Origin: Gammaproteobacteria bacterium
GTDB taxonomy: Bacteria > Pseudomonadota > Gammaproteobacteria > Pseudomonadales > Pseudohongiellaceae
Direction: 5' to 3'
Length of the DNA: 64,000 bases
Assembly (NCBI GenBank): GCA_002730035.1
Contig: PBYU01000050.1
Span: 129,678-193,677 of the forward strand
The stretch's first letter is position 1. The number at the start of each line of letters is the position of its first letter. The notes beneath the pieces were generated by a model. That model did no database searches. It saw only the letters and a program-made list of their open reading frames with translations, and had not been told where the DNA came from. Of the stretch, positions 1-8,822 are shown piece after piece. The position numbers were made by a program, and so were the translations under genes.

Positions 1-672
1 ACCAACAAGCGGTCGATTCTTGCAAAAGGTAATCTGCAACCCGATGTAGTTCCCCTGGTGCGGATTCCGGCTGCCGCTGGAGCAGAAGAACTAATCGCAC
101 AAGCCAAACAAGTGCTGGACGTGGGAGTGTACGGTATCTTTTTCCCGGCGATTAATACACGTGAGCAGGCCGAATTGGCCGTGCGGGCCACCCGCTATCC
201 ACAATACAACGGGGCTGATGATTACGAGCCGCAAGGTCTGCGCGGTCGTAATCCGTCAAATGCCACGTGGTATTGGGGCATACGCGACTACCATGCCAAG
301 GCTGACGTGTGGCCACTCGACCCTCAAGGAGAGCTCCTTGCGATGATGTTTATTGAATCTGCCGAAGGCGTGGAGAACATCGACGAGATTATCAGTGTTC
401 CAGGACTCGGCGGCATATTCATCGGTCCTTCAGATCTGAGTGGGTCCATGGGTTATGCCAGCCCGGCCGCTCCTGAGGTTGAGGCGGCGATTCAAACTGT
501 GTTGAGTTCCTGTCTGGCCCACGATGTGCCCTGCGCAATTACTACCAGTCAGGGCTCGGTTGAGCAGCGTATCGAAGAAGGCTTTCGCTTCGTTACAGTG
601 GGTGCCGATGGTGGATTGAATACCGGTGCTGCCAATGCGCTCAGACTCGGTAGAGAAGCCGGGGGGCGCTAG
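1..672 (+). CDS. HpcH/HpaI aldolase family protein (5' end outside window)
   Basis: The reading frame is open to the left edge, so the N-terminus is missing. The family contains class II, metal-dependent aldolases and lyases that cleave or form 2-keto-3-deoxy acids (HpaI, GarL) and citramalyl/malyl-CoA lyase relatives. Visible features are an early arginine in 'PLVRIP', then 'FIESAEGVENIDEI' followed by 'GIFIGPSDLSGSMG'. The Glu and Asp of these two segments match the metal ligands of the family. The C-terminal 'VTVGADGGL' corresponds to the last barrel strand. The gene ends in TAG. The natural substrate cannot be read from the sequence, and nothing downstream clarifies it. Confidence 0.85.
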   Translation, partial: TNKRSILAKGNLQPDVVPLVRIPAAAGAEELIAQAKQVLDVGVYGIFFPAINTREQAELAVRATRYPQYNGADDYEPQGLRGRNPSNATWYWGIRDYHAKADVWPLDPQGELLAMMFIESAEGVENIDEIISVPGLGGIFIGPSDLSGSMGYASPAAPEVEAAIQTVLSSCLAHDVPCAITTSQGSVEQRIEEGFRFVTVGADGGLNTGAANALRLGREAGGR

Positions 673-760
673 CTCAACAATGAGACCGAGCATGGGCGGG
701 TACTAACCCTTTATTTTTCTATTAGAAAATCCACTTTGTTCGAACGCCTTGAAATCTCAA

Positions 761-784
761 GAATGAATTATGTAATCTTCATTC
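761..784. promoter_or_regulatory. Inverted repeat in the 337-bp gap upstream of the ABC importer
   Basis: The gap 673-1009 has no convincing gene. It contains a 7-bp inverted repeat, GAATGAA (761-767) and TTCATTC (778-784), separated by 10 bases. A TATACT hexamer at 818-823 could be a -10 element, but no good -35 sits upstream of it. The arrangement could be an operator for the transporter operon that begins at 1010. This is inference from symmetry only. Confidence 0.25.
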
Positions 785-1009
785 ATTAATAGCATATTAC
801 TGTAGGTTGCCTCGCACTATACTCGATATCGATAGAGCCACGGCGAGTCGTTAGTGAATAATCTCTGCAAGAACAGGAAATCTACGAATAGCTTTAGCGA
901 GCGCAACCACATCGATTTACACTCCAGAACAAGAGTAAATAGAGGCCATTCTCGGCCGCGCCTGCGTCCAATTTGGAAGTGCTTCCCGGGCTTGCTAGTA
1001 TGATTCTCC

Positions 1010-1777
1010 ATGATTGAGCTGCAGCATATTCAAAAATCTTTCGACCACGGCAAGTCCTATGCCGTAAAAGATACTTCGTTTACGGTTGAACGCGGCGAGC
1101 TGTTAGGATTGATAGGAGAGTCTGGCAGCGGCAAGACTACTACACTGAAGATGATCAATCGTCTGGAGGAGCCGAGCCATGGCTCCATCTTGGTTAACGG
1201 TAGCAATGTTCTTGAGCGAAACCCGGAAGAATTACGTCGCAATATCGGCTATGTATTTCAGGGTATCGGGCTGTTTCCACACTATACGATTGCGGAAAAT
1301 GTGGCCGCCGTTCCAAACTTGCTGGGTTGGGACAGCGAGCGAATACACCGGCGCTGCCGGGAAATTCTGGATCTGGTAGGGCTACCCTTCGATGAGTATG
1401 GCGACCGCAGCTCAACACAGCTCTCCGGCGGGCAGCAGCAACGAGTCGGTGTGGCGCGGGCTTTGGCAGCGGAACCAGAGGTGATGCTGATGGATGAGCC
1501 CTTCGGCGCACTAGATCCAATTACGCGGGCGCAGCTGCAGGAGGAGTTTAAACGACTGCAGAGGGAACTGAAGCTGACCGTGATAATGGTCACTCATGAC
1601 ATGACCGAAGCCTTGCTAATGGCTGATCGCATTGCGGTAATGAAAGAGGGTGAAGTCTTGCAGATTGGCACTCCCCGAGAGCTGCTCAATAGTCCCGAAC
1701 ATGACTATGTTAGAGACATCGTAGAAATGCCCAAGCGGCGTGCCGATCGTCTCGAAACACTGATGCGCGAGCCATGA
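1010..1777 (+). CDS. ABC transporter ATP-binding protein, osmoprotectant/quaternary-amine importer type
   Basis: This is the ATPase of a glycine betaine/choline/carnitine-type importer (OpuCA/ProV/YehX family). It has Walker A GESGSGKT (residues 36-43), Q-loop Gln84, signature LSGGQQQR (138-145), Walker B 'MLMDEP' (159-164) with the D-loop after it, and the switch His196. At 255 residues it lacks the C-terminal CBS pair of OpuCA. It overlaps the next gene by four bases (ATGA), so translation is probably coupled. Family relatives import ergothioneine (EgtUA) as well as osmoprotectants, so the substrate is open. No clear Shine-Dalgarno precedes the chosen ATG. Confidence 0.9.
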   Translation: MIELQHIQKSFDHGKSYAVKDTSFTVERGELLGLIGESGSGKTTTLKMINRLEEPSHGSILVNGSNVLERNPEELRRNIGYVFQGIGLFPHYTIAENVAAVPNLLGWDSERIHRRCREILDLVGLPFDEYGDRSSTQLSGGQQQRVGVARALAAEPEVMLMDEPFGALDPITRAQLQEEFKRLQRELKLTVIMVTHDMTEALLMADRIAVMKEGEVLQIGTPRELLNSPEHDYVRDIVEMPKRRADRLETLMREP

Positions 1778-3297
1778 ACGATAACCTGCGCGAACAACTC
1801 CTATTATTGCCGGCCTATTTCCAGGGGCACCTGGTGCTGACGCTCATCTCCTTGTCCCTCGGAATTGCAATCAGCATTCCTTTAGGTATCTGGGCAGCTC
1901 AATCGCCAAGCGTAAAACGACCTCTGCTGGTTGTCGTGAGTATTATTCAGACTTTTCCGAGTATCGCTATTTTGGCACTGGTAGTTGCCCTGTTAGGTGG
2001 GCAAATCGGTCTGGTGCCGGCAATCACCGCATTGGTGTTGTATTGCATGTTGCCGATCGTGCGTAACACGGTCACTGGCCTCGAAACTGTTTCTGCGGAT
2101 GTAATGGAAGCGGCCCGAGGTATCGGTATGTCATCGGGACAAATTCTCAGGCGTGTGAAAATACCGTTGGCACTACCGGTAATTATTGCGGGTATTCGAA
2201 CAGCCGCCGTCTGGACAGTGGGGCTGGCAACTTTATCTACACTGGTCGGAGCCACCAGCTTTGGAAACTATATCTTCACCGGCTTACAAACTCGCAACCT
2301 GGTCTCGGTAACCGTGGGCAGCCTGGCAGCTGCCATCATGGCGGTGGCGGTGGATGGCATCATAGGCGGGATACAGTGGCTAACGGAAAACCGCAACGTC
2401 AATCCACCCAGTGAGAAATACAAGCGAGTCAAATTCGCGGTAATTGTGGGCATCCTGGCCGGATTCTCGATCTCGGCGTACAGCCTGTTACCTAAACCTG
2501 CCGCCGATTTTATCGTGGGTGGGAAAACCTTTACCGAGCAATACATTATTGCGGGTTTGCTTACCGCCGAACTGGAGGACGTTGGGTTTCGTGTCGATCA
2601 ACGCTTAGGTCTGGGCACGGAGGTTGTGTATGAAGCAACCGCCAACGGCTCGATCGATATCTATCTGGAATACTCGGGCACAATCTGGGCCAACCGCATG
2701 AATGAGGAGGGTAACCCTGGCCGGGAAGCCGTTCGCCTGGCGGCGGCAGATTTCGTTGCAGAAGTCGATGGCATGGTTAGTATCGGAGCGCTCGGTTTTC
2801 AGAATCTTTATGCGCTGGCAATGCGCAAGGATCGCGCGCAGGAACTGGGGATCGCCACAATAGAAGATCTGATCCCTATTGCCGATACGCTGGTCGCTGG
2901 AGGTGATCTGGAATTTTTTGGGCGTCCTGAATGGATTACCCTGAGGGATACCTACAACATCGATTTCGCCCAGAAGCTCACCTTCGATCCTTCGCTGATG
3001 TATACCGCTGTCGATGAGCGCCAGGTAGACCTTATTTCTGGTTATACCAGTGACGGGCGCATTGCCGCTTATGATCTGCAGCTCATTGAAGATAACCGCA
3101 ATGCGATTCTGCCTTACGACGGTATGTTGCTGGCCTCAGCCAAGGCAGCGAGAAATCCGCTCTTCATGGATACGGTTCGCGCCTTAGTCAATCGAGTTTC
3201 CGACGATGCCATGCGTGAAGCCAACAAGCTGGTGGATGTCGATGGCAGAACGATATCCGATGCCGTAGATTATCTGCGCAGCGTCATCAGGCAGTAA
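1774..3297 (+). CDS. ABC importer permease fused to its substrate-binding domain (OpuB/YehW-EgtU type)
   Basis: One polypeptide of 507 residues carries both membrane and solute-binding parts. Residues about 15-205 form a ProW-type permease with the EAA loop ('EAARGIGMSSGQ', about 112-123) that contacts the ATPase. A further hydrophobic segment at about 220-240 tethers a type II periplasmic binding domain (about 245-507). That domain opens with 'VGGKTFTEQYI' and contains 'GLGTEVVYEA' and 'DIYLEYSGT', the signature of OpuAC/ProX-like binders of quaternary ammonium compounds. The fusion means no separate binding-protein gene is needed, and none is present. The ergothioneine importer EgtUBC has the same fused layout, so osmoprotectant and ergothioneine are both possible substrates. 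Confidence 0.88.
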   Translation: MNDNLREQLLLLPAYFQGHLVLTLISLSLGIAISIPLGIWAAQSPSVKRPLLVVVSIIQTFPSIAILALVVALLGGQIGLVPAITALVLYCMLPIVRNTVTGLETVSADVMEAARGIGMSSGQILRRVKIPLALPVIIAGIRTAAVWTVGLATLSTLVGATSFGNYIFTGLQTRNLVSVTVGSLAAAIMAVAVDGIIGGIQWLTENRNVNPPSEKYKRVKFAVIVGILAGFSISAYSLLPKPAADFIVGGKTFTEQYIIAGLLTAELEDVGFRVDQRLGLGTEVVYEATANGSIDIYLEYSGTIWANRMNEEGNPGREAVRLAAADFVAEVDGMVSIGALGFQNLYALAMRKDRAQELGIATIEDLIPIADTLVAGGDLEFFGRPEWITLRDTYNIDFAQKLTFDPSLMYTAVDERQVDLISGYTSDGRIAAYDLQLIEDNRNAILPYDGMLLASAKAARNPLFMDTVRALVNRVSDDAMREANKLVDVDGRTISDAVDYLRSVIRQ

Positions 3298-3303
3298 GCC
3301 AGC

Positions 3304-5562
3304 TCAGGGTTGGATTGAAAACGGGACGCCGGTAGTACTGTAAACAAACGCACCCGTGCTCGGTATTTCGTAGGCAAAAAACACTGTCAGAGAAGCGGAA
3401 TCCACACCGAAGGCACTGGGTACGAATTCACTGAACGCGACCAGTTCTTCGGAGCTGTTAAGCGCCCGCGGCAGGATCGTACCGCCCAATGTGCCGAGCT
3501 CCCCATCCCAGGCCTGGTAACCCCCTTGATCGTCGCGCAAGAATAAGCCCACACCTTCGACCGAGATCACAACGTAGGTCACTCCAACCAGTCCTTGATG
3601 CTCGCTCGGTATTTGCAATGTTGCCCGGACATCGATGGAATCTTGCGAGCTGAATAGTGAAACCGCAGTCTCTGAGTCGCCGGTTCTGGTTGCCCCACCG
3701 TACATTATCGAGCCGGAATCGCCGCCAAGGGAAGTGATACCTAGAATTCGCGATACCCGTAGCGCGGCGATCTGAAAGCGGCTGTGATTCAGTGTGTGCA
3801 CCGCATCTGCTCCAAGTTCAGTATTTGCACGAGACACTCCGCAAGCCAGTCCGTTGCATTGATTACTTAAGGGATTGGAAAAAAGGGGTAATTCGGTGGA
3901 GCCAGGATAGTCATTGGTGTTCGCCATAATAGTAGCGAAGGAGCCGTCTACGCCATGGCCCAAGGACCAGGGAAACGTCCCCTCTGCCCCGGCCTCCCGA
4001 TGAGAATGAACCAGACCAAAGTTATGCCCCAATTCATGGGCCAGTGTTAAATCGTCGCAGCCGTCACCTCCTCCATCAGGAAAGCCGGGCATATACAGCG
4101 TAACGTACAGTTCGGAATCAACAATCGACGGATGAAATAATTCACCCCGATAGCCAATGCCGCCTGTGGAACCTAGACCGCATAAATTGCCGGAATCAAA
4201 TCTACCGTCGATAAGTACCACGATGTCAGCACCGATTTCAGAACGAATCGTGGACACTGACTGGAACGCCGGATGCGTGGCATCGGACAGTGCATCTTGC
4301 GTGACATTCAAATTGCTATTGACATTGTAGTCGACAAATCCATAGTACACCGGACGAAACTGAACCAGAGCTCCACTGTCGGCATAGTAGGCATTGGTGA
4401 CCTCTACCAGCTGATTAATCTCCGTCTCGGGTGAGGGGTGGCCGATGTCATCCAGAAATTTCTGCGTGTAGAGCAACATCAAGTCGACTTCAGATTTGAA
4501 ATCAGGGGCAACCACTGATGTGGCACTATTCGGATCGGTGTTGGCAATTGCCTCGTTGAAATCCGTAATGCCATCGCCGTCGGTGTCCACCAGGGTTTCC
4601 TTGTTGACGAAGACGAAGGCATTCTGTTGCATGTATTCCCCGAACAGGTCGCCGACAAACACGCCACTTGCGACTTGTGGGTGGGAGGCATCGGTAAGCT
4701 GCACGGTGTAATTGAGCGTCGTGCTGGCCCCCGGTGCCAGGTTGCTTATAGTGCATTGCAGCGATGGTTGGGCAGCGGTGGAGCCCACTTCACAGCCGCT
4801 GCTGCTGATGAAATCTGTTTCATCTAGAATAAACAGGATATTGACGTCTTCATTGATGAGGGTGGATGAAAGGTTATTGGTGATGCGAATCGATACCGTG
4901 AGATTATCTCCGACCGTGGCATTGATCTGAGTACCGGAATTACCACCGCTTGATGTCAGCGTCTGCACTACGCTGACATCGTTGCCACTGAGCGCAACAA
5001 AATCGACCAGCGCATTGCTACTTGGCGAGCCCGACGAGACATAACCCCCATCGTCACTGGGCAAATACTGTGCGCCCCTGGCGAAGGAATAGACCCAACC
5101 GATGTAGTCATAACTGTTCTCTAGTGGGATTGCCTGAAGCGAATACTTTCCGGTAGGGCTGTAGATGGTCGCCAGAACGACCTGGGAATTGAAGGTAAGA
5201 GAAATGCCGAACGACTGATCTTGATCGCTGAATCCTCCACGCCAGCCGCTGTCTCCATTCAGATAATCACTGCGCTGCTCGATGACATAATTGAAAGCCT
5301 GCTGGTCTGCAATTTCCAATGTCAGGGTATCGTTTGCCAGCAGACCCTCGAACAGGGAACCGGAGAGATAGACTGCTCGCTGTGTGTCAACCTGCTCTGG
5401 CAGAGAAATTCCCGCCAAGTCGTCCAGATATCTTCCAGGATCGACTAGTTCCCACAGTGCTTCTGTGTCGGCCAGGGAAACGTTGCAGAAAATACTACCA
5501 ACCAGAAACAACAAATGGCTTGTTAATCCGCTAGCGATGAAACACTGCTTACGACGACCCAT
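3304..5562 (-). CDS. Secreted zinc metalloprotease, reprolysin-like, with DUF11-like and TSP3-type segments
   Basis: A 752-residue exported protein. An N-terminal hydrophobic signal ends near 'NVSLA'. A conserved beta-sandwich of the DUF11 type ('LTVSIRITNN', about 220-310) is followed by a calcium-binding thrombospondin type 3-like segment 'DTDGDGITDFNEA' (about 325). The catalytic domain carries HELGHNFGLVH at about residue 505, the HExxHxxGxxH zinc site of metzincins (M12/M43-like), preceded by 'GDGCDDLTLA'. The remaining C-terminal part (about 590-752) is beta-rich and unassigned. A role in digestion of extracellular protein is inferred. It converges on the transporter operon with only a six-base gap and ends in TGA. 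Confidence 0.85.
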   Translation of the reverse strand: MGRRKQCFIASGLTSHLLFLVGSIFCNVSLADTEALWELVDPGRYLDDLAGISLPEQVDTQRAVYLSGSLFEGLLANDTLTLEIADQQAFNYVIEQRSDYLNGDSGWRGGFSDQDQSFGISLTFNSQVVLATIYSPTGKYSLQAIPLENSYDYIGWVYSFARGAQYLPSDDGGYVSSGSPSSNALVDFVALSGNDVSVVQTLTSSGGNSGTQINATVGDNLTVSIRITNNLSSTLINEDVNILFILDETDFISSSGCEVGSTAAQPSLQCTISNLAPGASTTLNYTVQLTDASHPQVASGVFVGDLFGEYMQQNAFVFVNKETLVDTDGDGITDFNEAIANTDPNSATSVVAPDFKSEVDLMLLYTQKFLDDIGHPSPETEINQLVEVTNAYYADSGALVQFRPVYYGFVDYNVNSNLNVTQDALSDATHPAFQSVSTIRSEIGADIVVLIDGRFDSGNLCGLGSTGGIGYRGELFHPSIVDSELYVTLYMPGFPDGGGDGCDDLTLAHELGHNFGLVHSHREAGAEGTFPWSLGHGVDGSFATIMANTNDYPGSTELPLFSNPLSNQCNGLACGVSRANTELGADAVHTLNHSRFQIAALRVSRILGITSLGGDSGSIMYGGATRTGDSETAVSLFSSQDSIDVRATLQIPSEHQGLVGVTYVVISVEGVGLFLRDDQGGYQAWDGELGTLGGTILPRALNSSEELVAFSEFVPSAFGVDSASLTVFFAYEIPSTGAFVYSTTGVPFSIQP

Positions 5563-5754
5563 TTAGATTCCTGCTGTTCTACCATTATTTGGTTTTAGTC
5601 GAATAGCGTAAGACATCTGACAAGTTCAATGGTTCCAGGTTCGGAAACTCAAGCTGACTGCTTAGTCGGCTCTCAAGGGTGAAGCCACACTTTTCCAGCA
5701 CGCTGGCCGTCGGCTTGCAAGTCGAGACCGGTCCCTCCGATCAGCAGAGGGTCC

Positions 5755-6990
5755 CTAATTGTAAATCGCGGCACGTGCGGCGGCGTGAACCTGAAGAGAA
5801 TAGAAAATATCGCTGTTCTGAATCATACCGATAAACACGACGTTTTCCACCGGGTCGATCCAGAACCAGGAACCGGCGATACCCCACCACCAGTGCGTAC
5901 CTACGGGGGCACCCTGATGGGCCGCCGAATCGTTAACAACCGCGAAATCCAGGCCAAACACGTTGCCGGGATAGAGCTGGCCGATATTAGGAACCGCATC
6001 CGGCAGCTGGTTGCTGCGCATGAGCTGCACGGCCTCTTCAGAGAGGAGTCGATTGCCGTTAAGTTCGCCACCGTTCAGGTGCATCTGGGCGAACTTCATG
6101 TAATCTGCGGCAGTGGAAGTCAATCCGCCACCGCCGGACAGGAACTTGGGTGGGTTCAGAAATGAGCCGTTGTCTGTGCGAGTCAACGTGCCGTTCTGAC
6201 CGGGGTTGTATTGACGAGACAGGCGGCTGGCGTTGTCAGACTTCACATAGAAACCGGTATCGACCATGCCCAGCGGATCGAAGAGTCGTTCCTGCAAAAA
6301 GACGTCGAAGGTCTTACCGGACAGTTTCTCTATCAGGTAACCCTGCACATCCACCGAGATACTATAAACCCATTGCGTGCCGGGTTGATAATCCAGAGGA
6401 ATATCACCCAGAGCCGGAATCGATTCCGCCAGCGTGTAATTCGGCGTGTTCATGATGCCGGCCTGAAAATAGGCATTGGCAATGGGTCCCTGGGACAGTG
6501 GCGGAGTGTAGAGCAGGCCGCCGGTATGACTCATCAGTTCGCGGACTGTCATCGGATGGTCGGCAGGTTCAGTTACCCAGCTGCCGTCGTCATTCTGAGA
6601 AACGAACACTTCCATGCCGGCCAGCTCAGGTAGGTGTTTTTCCACCGCATCATCCAGTGTGAACTTGCCTTCGTCGTACAGCATCATCAGCGCGGTGCCG
6701 GTAATCGGCTTGGTCATCGAGAAGATTCGGAAGATCGTATCGTCACGCATGGGGACCTGGTCTTCCACATTCTGGTAACCTAGTGACTGGGTCATTTGAA
6801 TTTCACCATCCTGAGCGATCATGACTACCGCGCCAGATAACTTGTTAGCGTCGATGCGTGCCTGAATGTCTGCAGCCACAGCATCCAGCCGGGATTGCTC
6901 GATATCCGCCAGAGCAAAATTCGCGATGAGTGTCAGGCTTAGTCCAAGCAGCAGCTTGACGAGCCTGTTTTCGTTGATTCTTTCAATCAT
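5755..6990 (-). CDS. Class C beta-lactamase-like serine hydrolase (esterase/peptidase family S12)
   Basis: I chose the ATG at 6990 because 'MIERINENRLVKLLLG' starts a clear signal peptide and AGGGG lies just upstream. A longer in-frame start at 7059 has no signal-like character. The protein has the catalytic SxxK as 'FSMTKPITG', a Tyr motif region around 'WVYSISVDVQGYLIEKLSG', the 'MSHTGGL' segment typical of EstB/S12 hydrolases, and a C-terminal 'GIAGSWFWIDP' strand. Such proteins are usually periplasmic esterases or D-amino-peptide hydrolases rather than true beta-lactamases. The substrate is unknown. No regulator is adjacent. Confidence 0.87.
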   Translation of the reverse strand: MIERINENRLVKLLLGLSLTLIANFALADIEQSRLDAVAADIQARIDANKLSGAVVMIAQDGEIQMTQSLGYQNVEDQVPMRDDTIFRIFSMTKPITGTALMMLYDEGKFTLDDAVEKHLPELAGMEVFVSQNDDGSWVTEPADHPMTVRELMSHTGGLLYTPPLSQGPIANAYFQAGIMNTPNYTLAESIPALGDIPLDYQPGTQWVYSISVDVQGYLIEKLSGKTFDVFLQERLFDPLGMVDTGFYVKSDNASRLSRQYNPGQNGTLTRTDNGSFLNPPKFLSGGGGLTSTAADYMKFAQMHLNGGELNGNRLLSEEAVQLMRSNQLPDAVPNIGQLYPGNVFGLDFAVVNDSAAHQGAPVGTHWWWGIAGSWFWIDPVENVVFIGMIQNSDIFYSLQVHAAARAAIYN

Positions 6991-7228
6991 TGGGGATCCC
7001 CTGTAAATACTGTTCGGTCGACACTTGAGAGGCCGTATTAGAGCATCAAATCTGAGCAAAATGAAAGCTCGCTACGTCGATTGATGCGCAGGACAGGATG
7101 GATCCCTAGATTGTGGTTACTTGGGGAGAGGAAATTGATCCAATAAACGCAGCAGTGCTTCCTCAGTAATCCGGGAGCTGACGATGCTCATGTCGCGAAA
7201 AATGCCCTGTGCGCGAACTCTGCTGGTG

Positions 7229-8260
7229 TTATGCGACACCTGCTCCTCTTACGCCCACATAAACAGAATACAGAGACTGGCTCGCCGTCATGAACAATCG
7301 ATTCCGTTTGGCACCACCGAAGCACACGTTAGCACAGACTTCCGGTAGGCGAATGACGCCGATGGTATCGCCATCGGGCGCCACAACCTGCACCCCGGGT
7401 CGGGCGCCGGCCCATACGTTGCCGTCCACATCACAGCGGATGCCGTCAGCGGATGTACGAGAGCCACTGGTGGGATCCACCAGCTCGGCAAACACGCGCC
7501 CGTTTCTCAGACTGTCACCGTCAACGTCCCACACCTTGATATCCTGCCCCGCACCGGTGTTGGCGACGTAGAGCAGGGAGTAGTCGGGTGAGAAGCACAG
7601 GCCATTTGGTGCATCGATATCGTCGGTGACCCGGCTGATGCTCAAGTTGTCGCCATCGACGCGGTACACCGATAGCGGCTGCTCCTGATCGGCCCTATTG
7701 CCTTCATAGTTGCCGCGTATCCCATAGGGAGGATCGGTAAACCAGATACTGCCATCGGGATGCACGACGGCATCGTTCGGTGAATTCAGTGGACTTCCAT
7801 CGTAACTATCGGCGATCACAGTTACGCTACCATTATACTCGTAACGCGCCACGCGCCGACCACCGTGCTCACAGGAAATCTGCCGCCCCTGGAAGTCGAA
7901 GGTATTGCCGTTACTGTTGCCCGACGGATTGCGAAACTCGGTAACCCGGTCATCGTCTTCGATCCAGCGTAGTTGCCGGTTATTGGGAATATCGCTCCAC
8001 ACCACGTAACGCCCCACGCCGTTCCAGGCCGGTCCCTCCGCCCACATGGTGCCTACGTGGTGACGCTGAATTGGTGTGTTGAAGAGAATGTAACGCCGGA
8101 AGCGGCCGTTCAGAGCAACCAGGTCCGGGTCCGGATAGCGCAATGGCGTATTGCCCGACCAGTCCCGGCTCTGGTGCGGAGCCACGTCCTGTGCCTGGGC
8201 GAGTTTGGGAAGTAGGGTTGCACCGGCTGCGGCGGCGGCTAGGAATGAACGACGTTTCAT
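7229..8260 (-). CDS. SMP-30/gluconolactonase family protein with Tat-type leader
   Basis: The start at 8260 gives 'MKRRSFLAAAAAGATLLP', a leader with an arginine pair and an Ala-rich core ending at AQA. The upstream in-frame extension to 8341 is unlikely. The family forms a six-bladed propeller with a divalent metal and hydrolyses sugar lactones. Visible blade motifs include 'MWAEGPAWNG' near the start, 'SPNDAVVHPDGSIWFTDPPYG' in the middle, 'APNGLCFSPD' and 'TSADGIRCDVDGNVW'. These carry the Glu, Asn and Asp that normally bind the metal. It probably acts on an aldonolactone in the periplasm, which would fit the sugar-oxidising dehydrogenases elsewhere in the window. Confidence 0.87.
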   Translation of the reverse strand: MKRRSFLAAAAAGATLLPKLAQAQDVAPHQSRDWSGNTPLRYPDPDLVALNGRFRRYILFNTPIQRHHVGTMWAEGPAWNGVGRYVVWSDIPNNRQLRWIEDDDRVTEFRNPSGNSNGNTFDFQGRQISCEHGGRRVARYEYNGSVTVIADSYDGSPLNSPNDAVVHPDGSIWFTDPPYGIRGNYEGNRADQEQPLSVYRVDGDNLSISRVTDDIDAPNGLCFSPDYSLLYVANTGAGQDIKVWDVDGDSLRNGRVFAELVDPTSGSRTSADGIRCDVDGNVWAGARPGVQVVAPDGDTIGVIRLPEVCANVCFGGAKRNRLFMTASQSLYSVYVGVRGAGVA

Positions 8261-8357
8261 AGTGGCCTCGATGACATCATGCAAGTACGGTCCACTGAAT
8301 GCGGTCTTCGCTCGCTGGTGCCTTGTTATAGATTGTCCCAATCGATGCTAATGGAAG

Positions 8358-8816
8358 GTGCTTGGGATGTCGAGGTCAGTTGCGGTGGAGATGACCAGAG
8401 GAGAACGACAGCAGCAGCCAAACTGTGTAGCATGCAGCGCTGTGAGCCTCTACTACTTCATCAAAATCATCCACGTGAGTTGCGCGGTGTTGACGTTCTC
8501 AGGTTTCACACTGAGAGCTTACTGGATGCTGGTGGAGTCTGACTACTTGCAACACAAAATATCCCGCGTGTTGCCGCATCTGATCGACACCGTACTACTA
8601 CTCAGCGGCATCACATTAGTCATCATGAGCCGGCAATATCCAACACTGGTGAACTGGGTCACGATCAAGATCGGGCTCTTGCTTCTTTATATAGTGTTGG
8701 GATCGTTTGCGATAAAGCGAGGAAGAACCCGGCAGATCAGGATTGTTTGCCTTGCGGGAGCACTACTCACCATAGCGGCGATTTTCGCGGTGGCAAACCT
8801 TAAGATTTCGTATTAG
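8358..8816 (+). CDS. SirB/SirB2-like small membrane protein
   Basis: The recognisable SirB part begins at 'SLYYFIKIIHVSCAVLTFSG', about residue 30, and runs through four hydrophobic helices to the end. The family is short (about 120-130 residues) and keeps a Lys/His pair in the first helix and an Arg at 'FTLRAYW'. The first 28 residues have no family character, so the true start may be GTG 8442, although neither start has a good ribosome binding site. The function of SirB proteins is poorly defined; the name comes from a Salmonella invasion-gene effect. It converges on the PyrD-PyrK gene with six bases between stop codons. Confidence 0.75.
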   Translation: MLGMSRSVAVEMTRGERQQQPNCVACSAVSLYYFIKIIHVSCAVLTFSGFTLRAYWMLVESDYLQHKISRVLPHLIDTVLLLSGITLVIMSRQYPTLVNWVTIKIGLLLLYIVLGSFAIKRGRTRQIRIVCLAGALLTIAAIFAVANLKISY

Positions 8817-8822
8817 GGCCAA

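Noticed and set aside
7086-7228. Possible short minus-strand gene ('MSIVSSRITEEALLRLLDQF' type frame) between the serine hydrolase and the SMP-30 gene
   Set aside because: Only about 26 codons, no ribosome binding site and no recognisable family; may be the tail of a lost gene but cannot be supported.
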